A stretch of 64,000 nt of DNA from Dactylonectria macrodidyma (GCA_020744425.1 JAGMUV010000035.1:124001-188000); one strand, 5' to 3'. Counted from the stretch's first letter, positions 53,162 through 64,000 are shown. A program made the numbers and translations. Notes: generated by a model from the letters alone, not told the origin.

Positions 53162-56100
53162 CGTCTGAAATACACCGGGTGCTCGTCCCGGTGATCGTCG
53201 CTGATGAATCCTTGGAAGATCGGCACAGCGTATTCGTGAGGTCGGCGGAGCTTTTGGAACCAGCCATAGCACTCTGGAGAGGGCCCCTCGAGAGAGATGT
53301 GGTTTTCGTCCTCGTCCTGGCCACGGTTACGGACCAGACTAACCATGGACATGTAATCGTAAAGGCACATCCCTCTCAGGACATGGCCTCTGTAGGCGTA
53401 AGCGTCTAAGCACAACAGGGTCCGGCCGCCCTCTCTGAGCTGCACCGTTTCTGGTGGCTCTTCCCCCTCCGTTTCCTCGCCAGCCTGGCGGCGGAGGTGC
53501 CTCCATCTCCGAAAGATCGCCCAATACAATGCGGTCAGGTTTAGGTAGGACCAGTGCGGGACGTTGGTAAAGTCTGTCTGGTAGCCGAGCATATGGTAAC
53601 ATACCTCCACGGCGGAGAGCTGTCTCTCGGAAAATATCCGATTCGCCACCCTCATCAGAAACTGGCGACTCTGGTTCAGCACAGCAGGTCGCTGGGCGCC
53701 CTGGTCGCCTGTTGCGGATACGTCATGCCTCGACGCGGCATCTTCGCGAAGCTGTCGGAAGACTTCGGCCGCGTGGGCGATTCGTCTCCACATGGGCGTG
53801 TCCAACTTCGTGGCATAGTTGGTAATATAAAATACCATGGCCAGGCCCTTGGTCCTCGTGAGGATCATGGATACATCGTGGTTGTGCCGGAGGCCGACCG
53901 CCATCGCTTTGTTATATCGGTTGACGAGCGGGTGGTTGCGACGGATGGTGAGCAGGTCGTCATCGCTCAGCCCCGTCTCATCAACGATCTTCCAGGGCGC
54001 TTTGAACCGGCAAGCCGTTCGCCTGTACTTGTCTGCGTCGTGATTTGTGAGGCCCTTCAGAGAATACTTGATGCAAGTATAGGTGTGGGAATGGACCTGG
54101 CAGCAGTACGCGATGAAGTTGGACTCGGCGTCAAAGGCCGCAGTGAGAGCCTCGGTGTCGTTCATCATCTCCTCGACCGGGTGGATCGGCTTCCGCTCCT
54201 GGCGGAGAGCCTTTCCAGCGTCCTCATCCAAGCATTCGTGAAAGACCGAGTCCATGTAGCGCACCACTCGGGCACGGTACTCTTCTTCTCGAGGGTCGGC
54301 GATGTCGTTAACGAGCGACGGCAGCTCCATGTTGCCGTGTAACCACAGGAGTCCGTGCAAGTGCAGACTGCCACGATCGTTCGTCTCTACCGTTGCATAG
54401 TAATGGCTGACCTTCCCAAAGACGGATTGTTGGCCTGTTCTGACGTATTTTTCGAAGAACAGAGAAATTTCTCTGTGGAAGAAGATGGCCGAGCTGACCG
54501 GATCCATGGTACTGAGGGCGATCCTGTCGTATCTTCCCCGGAGATCCGCTAAAAGCTCCTTCGCCGTGTGGTAGTCGTGGAGCCTGTGGATGGAGAGCCT
54601 CATCTTGACCGGGTTGTTGATGTCGTTGGGGTTGATGGTGATCCAAATCGCGGGCGTACCGGCCCAGATGTCAATTGCTTGTATCCTTCTGCGCATGAGC
54701 AGCCGCGTTTCGTTGGAGAGCGGCTGTGCATGGCCAAAGATGGACAACTCACGGAGCAAAAAAGCCACGTCTGCGTCCGTCGTCGTTCTTGTTTCTCGCA
54801 TCTCGTCCTCGGCCCTTTTCAGCCGGTCACCCGTCAGTGTTGCGTAAACCCGTTCAACCCTCTCGAAAGAGCCCTTTGTCGTGCGCACCATGCTGATGCG
54901 GCGGTTAGATGAGCGGAGGAGGATGTTGAAGACGAGAAAACAAAAGACTGGATGCGTGGCAAACCGCCCTCCATGCCGCTGCAGCACGTATCTGGCCCAA
55001 TAGGTGAGCGAGTGGTTTGAATGGCGCTCGGCGGCCTCTTGAGCTTGTTGTTGCTCGGGGTCCGACACGTGCAGCGCCTTTGGGCCACCTCTCCCCCAGG
55101 GGAAAAGCTTCGGGAAGGTGCGCGGGAAGAAGTCCTCGTGCAGGCTGTCCGCAAAGTCCGCACCTCGTTCCACCAGGATGAACGGATGCCCTCCGGTTCC
55201 TTGGACGTGCATGGCGCAGGGCTCAGCCTCATCGGCACCTCGAGTCCGACTCGTCTGGATAGCGTCGGCTAGGAATGAAAGCTTATCGGCCTCTTCGAAA
55301 GCCGCCGGCCCATCAAGGGGAAACATTCCGGACGACGTTGTCTCAAGAATAACATCACCATCGCCGTCGGCATCCTCCGGTCCTGGAATGGAGGTACGAG
55401 GATCCCCGGGCAAGGGAAGGTCCTGTTCGTTCGGCAGAGTGCCCTCGGGAAGGCTGGAGTCGTCGCTGGAGTGAGCTTGCGCCGACGCAACGATCTCTTC
55501 AATAGTCGTAAACCGGTTGTCTTCCAAACCTCGGTCGGTATCTGGGACTATGTAGTCTGTCTGCGTCTTCTCAGCAACGGACGGCTCTTCCCGCTGCATG
55601 CTGTCCATGATGAGGATAGGTACTTCCGAGCCGTCTGCGTACCGCCAGCCATCTATCTCCCCATGGTCGATCGTGACGTGTCCGTAAAGCGGATTGTTTT
55701 CCTGGAGCCACGAAAGCGCAGCCCGGACACGGGACTTACGCACTTGGAGAAAATGCCCAACGTCTGCAGCGCCAGGCTTGCTGGAGCCACTCCAAGAGAC
55801 GTGAATGTTCTCGATGGTTAGCAGAAGAGGGTGAGGGAGGACTGTGGCGACGAGGTCCTCGACCTTGTTCGGAAAGACGACGATATGGCCCTTCACATGC
55901 TTCCGGTAGCTGAGCCCCGACGGGGTCTTGTTGTCAACGGTAAACTTTGTGATGTAGCCGAAGGAGGCCTGCAAAGCAATCAGCCTCTCCTCAACGGGAG
56001 ACAGGCCGTCGAGCTCTTCGGGATAGCGATGCTCGCATCCGATGTACATGTTGTTGACCGCACAGGTCTTCGGCAGTTTCCCCTTTTTCAAAGCGGCATA

Positions 56101-57814
56101 GCATTCGTGGCAAACCATGGCCTCAGCGTCGTCGCCAGCAGGGAAACAGTCCCTGCACTCCTGGAGCGCTGCGGTGGCCTGTAGCAAGGAGGGCGTCAAG
56201 TGCCTCCTCCATCGGATCTTTGTGAGCTCGGAAGGAGGCTGCTTCCTGTAGCAGAAGTTGCAGAGCGAGATCGGTAGCGTCCTTTCATCTGTGAATGCCT
56301 GGTGGAAGGACTGTGCAGTCTCTACCTGGAGGGCAAGTGGGACCTCTTTGCACCAAGATCTTGCTACGGATTCCTTCTCCTTGTCGCGAAAACGAGATTC
56401 ATGGTATCGCAGAATGGTCTCGAGGGACTCTCGTTGGAGCAGGGCGGTTTCCTGCGACGACCTCGGTCTTTTCCGGGGGCGGTCTGGCCTCGTGGGCGGC
56501 GGAGTCAGAAGTCCTTCCGGTTGTGCCTCCCGAAGGCGCTTTCGGGGAGGCGGGGTGTGCGGGATTGCCCGTCTGGGCGGCGGAGGTTGATCCCTCGGAC
56601 GGTTCGAGGGGGGCGGGATCTGTGGAGCACGGAAGATCCGCTCGGGAGTAGCCGGTGGCTGTGTCTGTGGCGCCCCTTCAGCTCCTTGACGGTCGAGCTC
56701 ACCGGCCTCCTCTTCCGCTCGTAATCTTGCGGCTCTTGCCCGTAAACGCTCCTCCGCGTGTTGTTGCGTGATAGCCGCAATTGTACGCGTGAGTTCATCT
56801 TCCGGCACCGTGACGGTATTACGCCGGGCCGCTGCTTGTGGTCGACGGCCCCGATCTTCAGCGCGCTGGCGTTTAATATCAGTATTTCGGCGTACCTTCG
56901 GTCCAGACCATCCAGTCTTTGGCGGACCTCGTCAAGCGGGATTCTCACCGGCTCCTCTCGGGGCTTGGCCCCAGTCTGTTGATATTCTCCATGTCTTCGA
57001 GGGGTGCGTCCTCTGGCATGTCGGCGATCCAGGTCTTCCAACGTACGTTGGACCTCGTCAAGGGGAACTCTGACCGGCTCTTGACGCGGCTGATGAGTTG
57101 GAATAATCGAGTGAGGCGGTCCTGACCTTCCTCCAGCTCCGTTTCGAGTGCGTCGCCGATCGAGCTCTTCCAGCGTGCGGCGGATTTCATCGATCGGTAC
57201 TCTGACCGGCTCTTCGCGGGGCATCGTAGAAGTGATCGTCGTAAACATGTGCTGTCGCATCTAGTAGATGGAAGTGATCATGTGTGTGAGAAGCTCTTGC
57301 TATTCTTCGTATCTAATGAGGGTCTTTGGGTCAGTCTTATAGATGAAGAGACTGATGATGACCTCGGATGACCTCGAACTGCCGAGACGGTCCGGATGCT
57401 ACGGACTATTTGACTTTATCTAGCTATTCACCTGATCATAGGAAATGCTAGGCTTGTGATGAAGCTGATGACGAGGCCGGTGACGAGGCTAGTGGCTATG
57501 CACGCCTATGATGACAGAAGGAAAGCTTAACTGCTGCATAGAAATCCGATATCCCGAAATGTGACATGTGCACTGAAGTGGGAAGGAGAGGGGCAAAACG
57601 AACATTGCCATGCTTGGTATGAAAAGGGGCTGGACGCGACGGATCAAGTGTCCCGCAAACAAGGCGGTCCTCCCGCGGCGCATCAAGTCTGGCTACTCTG
57701 GCTTCTTTGATGATGAAGCGGGAGAGCGTAGGGAATCCCTTAGCTGGGTCAATGGAAAACGATGAGATAAGAAAGAAGGTGAGAAGAAAAAGTGAGAACG
57801 TCAGTGCGCATACG

Positions 57815-57990
57815 TTATGTTTTATTACGCCCGGGACTAAGCCTAAACGAGCACGCTTGCTAAATACATAATCCCTGCATATCAAATCTGCCCTAGTCTG
57901 CTAAGCCCGTACATAGATCTATTATCCGCTCTCCTACTACTACTGCTGCCAACTTGAAGGCGACTTCTGCAAGTGTTCAGTGTCCGAAGA
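57815..57990 (-). mobile_element. degenerate LINE 3'-UTR copy
   Basis: TTTTATTACGCCCGGGA, then CTACTACTACTGCTGCC and CTTGAAGGCGACTTCTGCAA, GTGTTCAG follow the same order as in the LINE 3' UTRs at 5475-5660 and 48190-48365. No target duplication could be identified. Confidence 0.5.
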
Positions 57991-58129
57991 ACGCCATCCG
58001 AAGAAAACGCCATCCAAAGAAAGCGTCAGTGCGGATACTTGGACCTGTGGCTCCTCAGATGTGGGGCATGAGCCGTGGCTTAAAAGCATCAGATCGGTTA
58101 CTGAACCGTGCGTCTGGGGGTGGGAAGAA

Positions 58130-58205
58130 GGCGCGGAAGGAAGAACCTTCGTCACTAACGTTCCTCAGGCACTAACGTTCCTCAGGCACTAACGTTCCTC
58201 AGGCA
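58130..58205 (-). repeat. Helitron C 5' terminus with 3 x 17-bp repeats
   Basis: GGCGCGGAAGGAAGAACC, then CACTAACGTTCCTCAGG repeated three times (58153-58169, 58170-58186, 58187-58203), then CA and hAT coding sequence. Confidence 0.85.
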
Positions 58206-60260
58206 CATGGCACCATCACGGATTTGTTTGGAAGGCAGGAGGAACGTCAAGCCAATCGAGACCTCAACGAGGAAAAATATTTGGCAAATGCTATTAATAT
58301 TCCTGCGTTCGAGGAAGCCCTTGCCAGGCTTCTTGCGGTTCGCAATATTGCCCACACATTCATCGAGTACCCCGAGTTTCATGCTGTCATCCTCTCCTGT
58401 AACTATATGGCCCGGGACGTCCTCCTACGCAGCCGCAGAGCGGTACCGAAGCTTCTCGAAAAGACGTTCGCTCAACACAAACAAGGCCTCGTCAATAAGC
58501 TTCATGGTTCTCTCTCTTCCATGGTCCACTTCACCATTGACATGCGGACCTCATCGGAACAGAAGGCAGCATATCAGGCAATCGTGGTCCATTTTGTTGA
58601 CGCGGAGACTAGAGAAGTCGCTCAAGCGTTATTGTCACTGCGCGAGTTCAAAGGAAGCCACAACGGGAAATTGCAAGCCAAGGCTTTCCTGGATGTTGTC
58701 GAAGAGTACGACCTCAGCGGAAAGGTTGGCTACTTTACGATGGATAATCACGATGCCAACGATACTATGCTTGACGATATCGCAAAAGAGATTGATGGTT
58801 TAGATCCGGTTGCCAGGCGACTACGCTGCAGTGGCCACATCATGAACCTCATCGTTCAAGCCTTCCTTTTTCGGAGTAAGGCAAAGAAGATTCAGGAGGA
58901 TGAGCAAGAGGGGATTGATGAGGCGTATGAGCGACTGTGCAGGCGATCCGAAAAAGAAGAAGGGGGCGTCATTACGAAGGCACAAGCCACCGAGGAATGG
59001 CGGGAGTTTAATGTTCTGGGGAAGCTCCACAACTTGTGCATGTATTCAAGGAGCTCTACCAGCATCTGCAACGACTTCAAGGCCAAGATTGGCAGGGCCT
59101 TGCCGAGGGACAATGATACACGCTGGAATTCATGGTTTCGTCTTATTGACGTGGCAATTGAGAGGCGGGCAAAGTTCATGGATTGGATTCAAGAAAATCA
59201 TGCCAAGATCGAGAAAGATGCACTGGACCACAACGACTGGAACGAGCTCCGAGACATCCATGCGTTTCTACAACCATTTCACCAGATCTCGGTACGCCAA
59301 GGCCGGGAGAACACACTCGATGAAGTTCTCTCTCATATGGATTTCCTCCATCATCACTTCACGCAGGCTAAAGACAAGGCTTTCAGTAACCCACGCTTCT
59401 ACGCCCGCTTTCACGTGGCTTGGCTAAAGTTCGAGAAGTATTACCAGCTTACCGAACAGGCCCCCGTGTACGTGGCCGGTATCCTCCTCCACCCAGCACT
59501 CCGAAAGAGCTATCTGAGTGAGCAGTGGAAGAGAAACCCAGCCTGGGTTAGCAATGCCGTGAGGTCTGTTAGACAGATTTGGTCCACAGAGTACAAGAGC
59601 TACCAGCTCCAAGATAGGCAACAGGAGAACGGGCAAGAACTCGACGAGTTCGATCGCTGGAGGCAGAAGGTGTACAGCACAGCGAGCGAGGTGAAGGATG
59701 AATTCGACCGCTTTATTTATGTAAGTAATTTGAAGCCTTCTACCTAATGGCCAGGTTTTGATGATACATCGCAGGGCTCACAAGTTGGGATTGGACAACA
59801 AACGGCCTTACAGTGGTGGCTTGAACCGACCCAGCGAGAGAATTTTCCCCTCCTCTGCCGTATGGCCGTTGACATATTCTGCATCCCTCCGATGTCTACG
59901 GAAGCAGAGCGAATTTTCTCAGGCGCAAGACGGCAGGTTACATGGGATAGAAGTAGCATGTCTGCCAAAATGGTAGAGGCATGTGAGTGCATTAAAAGCT
60001 GGATAAGGGTTCCAAAGGGGAAAAACTGGCCGCTTCTTGCAGGGGTGTTTAGGGGAGCGGAGGATATCGACGCGGCTGTAAGGAATCTCCAAGAAGATAT
60101 TGAGATGGGCAAGGGGGAAGAAAGCGATGGCGAGCCCAGCGAATTGGTAGCACAGGTAGGCAGGCAATGCGAGACATCTTTGAGGTGCCCAGTGGTAAGG
60201 TGTATGTCGGCACCGAGCTTGCCAAAGACAGGGGGAAAAAACAAAGGAATTAGATATTGA
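58206..60260 (+). pseudogene. hAT transposase, main part of the Helitron-split gene
   Basis: Continues in phase from the BED exon at 30530 (KKQQ then HGTITDLFGRQEERQ). It encodes RNIAHTFIEYPEFHAVIL, MVHFTIDMRTSSEQKAAYQA, GKVGYFTMDNHDANDTMLDD, LRCSGHIMNLIVQAFLF, PRDNDTRWNSWFRLIDVA and, after an intron, LQWWLEPTQRENFP and MAVDIFCIPPMSTEAERIFS (dimerisation region). The intron (59721-59774) is supported by exact frame restoration. Both coding parts have no stops, so the gene was functional before the Helitrons entered. Its right end appears to lie near 60330, after GTTTCAGTTTCAT-type repeats; the left end was not found. Confidence 0.85.
59721..59774 (+). other. intron in hAT transposase
   Basis: 54 bp, GTAAGT donor, ACCTAATGG branch-like box, TCGCAG acceptor. 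It removes an in-frame stop and joins DRFIY to GSQVGIGQQ in phase with the dimerisation domain. Confidence 0.8.
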
Positions 60261-60330
60261 TTCATATGAAACTGAAACTATACTGGCGTCCGGTTTCATG
60301 AAACTGAAACTCATCCCAGTTTCAGTTTCA
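60261..60330. repeat. GAAACTGAAAC direct/inverted repeats, likely hAT right end
   Basis: ATGAAACTGAAAC occurs at 60267 and 60297, and its inverse GTTTCAGTTTCAT at 60319. This resembles hAT subterminal repeats. Sequence after about 60331 belongs to another hAT gene. Confidence 0.65.
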
Positions 60331-60800
60331 TAGCGTGTCTATCCAGCACTGGGTGGTGAGACTGTCCTTGATCTCGCTGCTGTAAAAATCATAGTTTGCT
60401 GCAATATATCGGACCATCGTACGCCGTGAGGTAATGAGGGAGTCTTTGATGTATGGGTTACACGCGAGAGCTAGTTGTTTAAACTGGTCCCATTCAATAG
60501 CCGAAAGGGCACTCTCCGACGCGTGAGTATGCTGATCAATGCTTCCTGATATGCTTGCGGGTTGAAGGCATTTCGAAGTGCGTCCTCGCTTGCTACAGGG
60601 CGAAAATGTGCGGAGATTGAGCGCTGGGTGCCCGATACAGACCTGGTGGATCTGGATGCGACGGGATGGTTGTTTCTGACGTGATTGGCAGCATTTGCCT
60701 TATGGTCGTATCGTTTATCTCGACTCACAGTGCAAGTATAGATGATTTTACCTCCAGTCTTGCGTCCGCGTGTACTTGAACGGTCCTTCGTAATGTCCAT
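60331..60800 (-). pseudogene. Restless-like hAT transposase relic (N-terminal part)
   Basis: From ATG at 60800 the frame gives a BED-like finger (YTCTVSRDKRYDHKANAAN ... HVRNNHP) and ISAHFRPVASEDALRNAF, then shifts frame near 60495 into LSAIEWDQFKQLALACNPY, IKDSLITSRRTMVRYIAAN and YDFYSSEIKDSLTTQCWID. It stops where the split hAT appears to begin (60330). The catalytic core is missing. This looks like the oldest layer of the nest: the hAT completed at 60260 probably landed in it. Confidence 0.75.
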
Positions 60801-61492
60801 AATTGAGAGGAAGATACACGAATGCAGACATTGAACAAAAGATCAGTGTAGATTGAGGACCATCTCTTCTATCTAAGAAGCGACGAGAGTCGGTCTCTTA
60901 TACCTGTGTTCAGTCTGCCGATCTCATAGGCAGCAGGCTGTTACCTGACGCTAGGTATGGTGTAGCGTTCACGCCGACCGTGAAGCTATTCACGATGGTC
61001 GTGATCCTTGCCCTTGACCTAAGCGAAGGTCTCCGGAGCTTGACATTTTGAAAGATTTTTCGAGTGCCAGGGCTGGAAAATCGTTTAACCGTTCAAACGG
61101 TTTTAGGATGCCCTTAAACGGTTAAACGATTTAACATGCATAAACGTTTTAAACGGAACGAACGAACGAATGAACGAACGAAAGTGCCCATGGATGCAAG
61201 CGGACTGACCGTCGAAGGACCAAGACACTTCTCCCAAACCAAACCAAAACCGATGTGGTCCAACATAAACGGCCCCATGCGGTGTCGGCTCGGAAGAGTT
61301 CCAGGTGAGACCACAATACCAAGTGGGAAACCCAGATCCAGCGCCGAATGACGCCACGCGAGGCAGTCAGGAGGCTACGATTATTTGGGTACGACCCAGA
61401 ACCAGGAAGGAAAAATTGAGAGATGAGAGCTACTTCTTCGGCTCGACAAGACAGGAGAGGAGGCCGTTAGACTGGAATCCCGGCAGCTTGGT
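60801..61492. other. intergenic with a 16-bp inverted repeat
   Basis: No gene. The main landmark is the inverted repeat at 61079-61133, with a GAAC-type short tandem array at about 61155-61182. Confidence 0.5.
61079..61133. repeat. inverted repeat AAATCGTTTAACCGTT
   Basis: Perfect 16-bp arms at 61079-61094 and 61118-61133. CAGGGCTGG just upstream (about 61070) would suit a hAT-type terminus, but no partner end was found. Confidence 0.75.
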
Positions 61493-61726
61493 TCAGCCAC
61501 AACATAGTGGGCAGGTCTCGGGCAGCACGATGTAGCGCTCATGGGGTCCCTTAGGACAGGCCTTTTTTCGATTTCCATCGGTGGAGGTCTTGCAAAAGTG
61601 AGTCCCAGGATCCATGCAGGATGTGTAGATGTAGTAGTTTTTGGAAAAGTCACACATGATTGTCGTAGATGCGTAGTTATGAACTGCGATCGACTTGTTA
61701 GAGTGGGTGAGGTTGTGGCTGGCCAC
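61493..61726 (-). CDS. small conserved-looking Cys-rich protein (hypothetical)
   Basis: 77 codons from ATG at 61726; an inner ATG at the residue before CDFSKNYY is also possible. The C-terminal 55 residues are compositionally well ordered: IMCDFSKNYYIYTSCMDPG, THFCKTSTDGNRKK, PHERYIVLPETCPLC. The C/H spacing (C ... C ... H-x-C ... C ... C-P-x-C-C) suggests a small metal-binding or disulfide-rich fold. I recall similar short uncharacterised proteins in other filamentous ascomycetes but cannot name a function. No signal peptide is evident. It lies outside the transposon nest. Confidence 0.5.
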   Translation of the reverse strand: MASHNLTHSNKSIAVHNYASTTIMCDFSKNYYIYTSCMDPGTHFCKTSTDGNRKKACPKGPHERYIVLPETCPLCCG

Positions 61727-64000
61727 TTTCCGGAAAGGGCAAGCTCACTAACAGCGCGGTTGTAAGTTGTAAGGGTCGGCAAGAGAGTGGAGCGGAGTGC
61801 GCTTGTAGAAGAGCAAAGATGGAGGCGGAGCGAAAAGGCCGCGATGGACGAGTGAGGGTTGGGGATTTATTGATGACGCAGAATGGTTATTGCGACAGCA
61901 TGCGTTATGATGGGAAATTTGGATGAATAAATAAACTTGGGAGCCGGCAGGGAGTCGACGCAGGTAGGAAAAGCGAAAGTAGGCAGCAGACCCCGGAAGG
62001 GAGGGTAGGGTGAGAGAGGCGTGCGGTGTTGGATGGAGGAGTACTTGAAAATGGTGGTGGTAGTGGAGGAGCAGGATGCTGTCGCCGGGTTCCTTAAGAC
62101 ACGGCGGCCGAGATGAGACGCTACGGTGCGTTGCCGGTGCCGTGAGGTGAGGAAGGCCCAGGCTAGCCCATGTCACTGTTTGGGATGCCGGAGAAAATGT
62201 GTCTAGTCGGGCCCAGTGTCAGATCTTGGGGACTTGTGTACCCTTTGCTTCTTCGACGTCAAGTTTGCATTCGGTGCCTTACTACCTGCCAGGTCTGGGC
62301 CTTGTGGTTCCAGAACTCGAGGTAACGGGCTGCACTTTGGGTCCATCTGAGTGGGTTCGTTCGTTGTTGAGAGCTGGTGGGGTGAGAGGAAAATTAATTG
62401 GCCCTTTTTCCTCCATCCAACTCTCGAACGATTGAGGCCCGTCAAGCAAGGTCTTGGAGGCCAAGCACAAGCGCGACGGCCATGATACCAAGAGCCAACG
62501 TACCCCTCAGACGTTGGTGCGGGGCCGGGCTCTGGCTCTGGCTTTTCTCTGGCTCTGTTCTTCCTTGGACGCTGAACTATGTCTGATGCCAAATGCGATG
62601 CGAGCCTACGCACCAGGCCCCTGCCCCCATCCCATGCCCATCACAGGCTCATCCGGTTCAGAAGCCGTCAGCGCGCACGAGAGCTCGCACGTACCCCTGT
62701 ATTCCGCCTCCGTCTCCTTTCTGCATGGAAGTGATGGATAAGGGACGGTTCCTGGAGTAGCGCTGTCAGATCTTCGAGACAGGAAGCGATGTGTAATGGG
62801 GCTTGCGGGTGAGCAGGAAAGTAGGATAGAAGTCGCTAGCCCATGGTGGTTCATCCTCGCGAGGCGATCATTAGAATTCTGAGGATGCATCTGCCTACGC
62901 CAGCAAGGTAGGAGAGGAGGTCTGCTGGCCCTTCGTCAATCGAGCTCAATTGTCACATTGCCACGCCCACCGCGTCGCCGCACCGGGTATCCTGTATGTC
63001 CCTCTCCGTGCGAAGCCATGCCAGCGTGACTTAAAATCGTCCCGGAGACATGCCGTGTGTGTCTGGCGGGCGCTGCTAGTGTTGGACGAGGCCACGTTCT
63101 ATACCGGCACTGTCTCGGCTGTGAGGCACAGCACCAAGAAGGGCCAGCCGCAAGCCGCAATAGCTCGAGCGAAGACTGGCGGCTGCGCTCAGAGCGGAAT
63201 CGTCTAGTAACTTCGGGGGGAGGGAGCATCGTAGGGCTGCCAAGTCGGGATTCTCCAGCCAGGTGTTGGCCCGCGGCAGATCTTTCTAGCCTGCCGGCAT
63301 GAGATTAAGGTTCAATGGTTAGCGTTGAGGCTGAGACAAATATAAGTCATGGTAAATATGATTGGATGTTGGCCTTGCAGGTCTTGTCTTGTTTTGGATT
63401 CTCCGTAGCTCGCTCTGCTGCATCTCATGTCGGATAGTCCCGAAGCCAGTGCAAAGGTCCATTGTTAGATCCCGAGTCACTATGTTACTCCGTCAGGGAT
63501 ATTGTTCCCTGCGGAGCCTCGACCGTACGGACCCCTGGCTTGACATAATGCCTGAAAACTTCGCACGTCCGACAGAATGACACCAGAATAACCTCAAGTC
63601 ACAGAAGCTTAGTCCCTGTGTCGTATTAAAAAGCCATTTCTACCTGGTAGATGATATCCCGGAAACTGTCTCCCACTGCCCGTAAGATTAGCATCGCCAA
63701 CTTTGGAAAATGACCATCGAAGACAGGGTTAAGGAAGATGAGATAATGGAAGCTATGGCTATTTCGAGTCTGAACAACATCTGAGGAATCTGGCAGAGCT
63801 ATTCAAGTTACAGAACAAACCGAAATGGGTTGCCCTTTTTGTCACACTCTCAGAATCTCTGCGCACGGACCCTTTGCGTCTTTTTGTGGCTACAGTCTCA
63901 GTCGCGATTACAAGCAGCCAATTTTAGACTTCATCGAAGGAAGATCTAAACTATGACGAAGTATGTCCGCTTATGGAGAGGCTAATAAGCGCTGCTAATT
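61727..64000. other. no supported genes
   Basis: Several open frames of 60-140 codons overlap on both strands, but none shows family motifs or a convincing codon pattern, and no repeats or transposon ends were found. It may contain 5' regions or small introns of genes beyond the window. Confidence 0.4.

Larger units (their letters stand above)
48010..57224 (-). pseudogene. Helitron C Rep-helicase, split by a LINE
   Basis: The start is the ATG at 57224 (MPREEPVRVPIDEIRR, three VP-x-DEV-x-R repeats). The frame shifts near 56870-56895 into the long Rep frame (to 53162): an E/R-rich coil, NFCYRKQPP and CRDCFPAGD Cys motifs, NNMYIGCEHRYPEELDG, GSLHLHGLLWL and HSHTYTCIKYSLKG. After the 54-bp intron (53108-53161) the helicase has GGPGGTGKSRVIEAL, LVLVIDEVSML, LMGDFYQFAPVRE and LYVQLSRC, where the LINE enters (TSD TACACCTGGACAA). 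It resumes in phase at 48171-48010 (TLRGIKLLSPVRPQDF ... AAETKRVYEGRGS). Apart from the N-terminal frameshift and the LINE, the gene is open. Confidence 0.87.
38486..58205 (-). mobile_element. Helitron copy C, carrying nested Copia and LINE insertions
   Basis: The left 3' end CAGGAGACCGGCCCCTACGG is at 38486 with a perfect GGCCC/GGGCC stem and CCTTCGGAACG inside. The right 5' end GGCA at 58205 is preceded by three 17-bp repeats and the GGCGCGGAAGGAAGAACC block. The hAT frame resumes at 58206. Inside are the Copia element (38826-47967), the LINE (48172-50936) and a Rep-helicase gene (57224 to 48010). Without the insertions the element would be about 7.8 kb. It has no cargo gene: only about 380 bp separate the helicase stop from the 3' end. 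Confidence 0.82.
57225..58205. promoter_or_regulatory. 5' region of Helitron C
   Basis: Non-coding sequence of about 980 bp upstream of Rep, holding a degenerate LINE 3'-UTR copy (57815-57990) and the right terminus with three 17-bp repeats. No other gene is seen. Confidence 0.5.

Noticed and set aside
61070..61140. CAGGGCTGG plus inverted AAACGGTTTAAC repeats as a hAT end
   Set aside because: No partner terminus or 8-bp duplication was found; listed only as an inverted repeat.
61748..62176. 142-codon minus-strand frame with His/Pro-rich composition
   Set aside because: Low-complexity composition, no family resemblance and overlapping frames on both strands; not enough support for a gene.

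Overview
The window reads as a repeat island in the genome of a filamentous ascomycete. The evidence is the set of transposon families (Tad-like LINEs, pogo/Fot-type, fungal hATs, piggyBac, Copia, Helitrons with a long Rep-helicase), introns of about 54-56 bp with GT, CTRAC-like and AG signals, and two short ORFs that look like ordinary fungal genes (about 1083-1748 and 61493-61726, both minus strand). No ribosomal RNA, tRNA, CRISPR or prokaryotic-style operon was seen. The species cannot be named from this sequence.

Layout. 1-5457: a hAT relic at the very start, a C48-protease-like fragment, one probable host gene, and a 156-bp dead-on-arrival LINE tail. 5460-11242: a nearly full-length LINE on the minus strand (ORF2 open, ORF1 broken by a 16-bp duplication, a stop and a solo LTR). 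11291-11407: a 9-bp x 13 minisatellite touching a pogo transposon (11407-13345). 13558-14040: a hAT-type MITE made of GATC-rich repeats. 14296-about 29967: Helitron copy A with a cargo gene and a Rep-helicase gene, followed by a piggyBac relic, a 5'-truncated PIF1-like helicase, a small MITE and a 3.3-kb hAT. 29983-58205: a small non-autonomous Helitron, then Helitrons B and C head to tail. Helitron C carries a Copia element (38826-47967), which itself carries an intact hAT (41311-44072), and a 5'-truncated LINE (48172-50936). 58206-60330: the rest of a hAT gene whose N-terminal exon lies in pieces at 29968-29982 and 30395-30530. After that come another hAT relic, a small conserved ORF and about 2 kb of sequence with no recognised genes.

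Main result. The interrupted hAT reading frame rejoins exactly when the Helitrons are removed, which fixes the Helitron ends to within 1-2 bp. These ends are not canonical (no 5' TC, no 3' CTRR). One end is CAGGAGACCGG followed by a GC hairpin. About 30 nt further in lies TGCCTTTCGGAACG, the exact reverse complement of the other terminus, CGTTCCGAAAGGCA. The insertion points are A|C without an obvious target duplication. This is the asymmetric-inverted-repeat organisation described for Helitron2-type elements. Two copies also carry, in antisense, a gene starting with a Cdc37-like DYSKWDNI peptide. In all three copies Rep and helicase are joined by a short intron at the same place.

The nesting gives a relative order of events: hAT relic (60331-60800), then the split hAT, then Helitrons, then Copia and LINE, then the hAT inside Copia. 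The two LTRs of the Copia element read as identical. The long open frames argue against heavy repeat-induced point mutation, although several single nonsense codons are C-to-T type changes.
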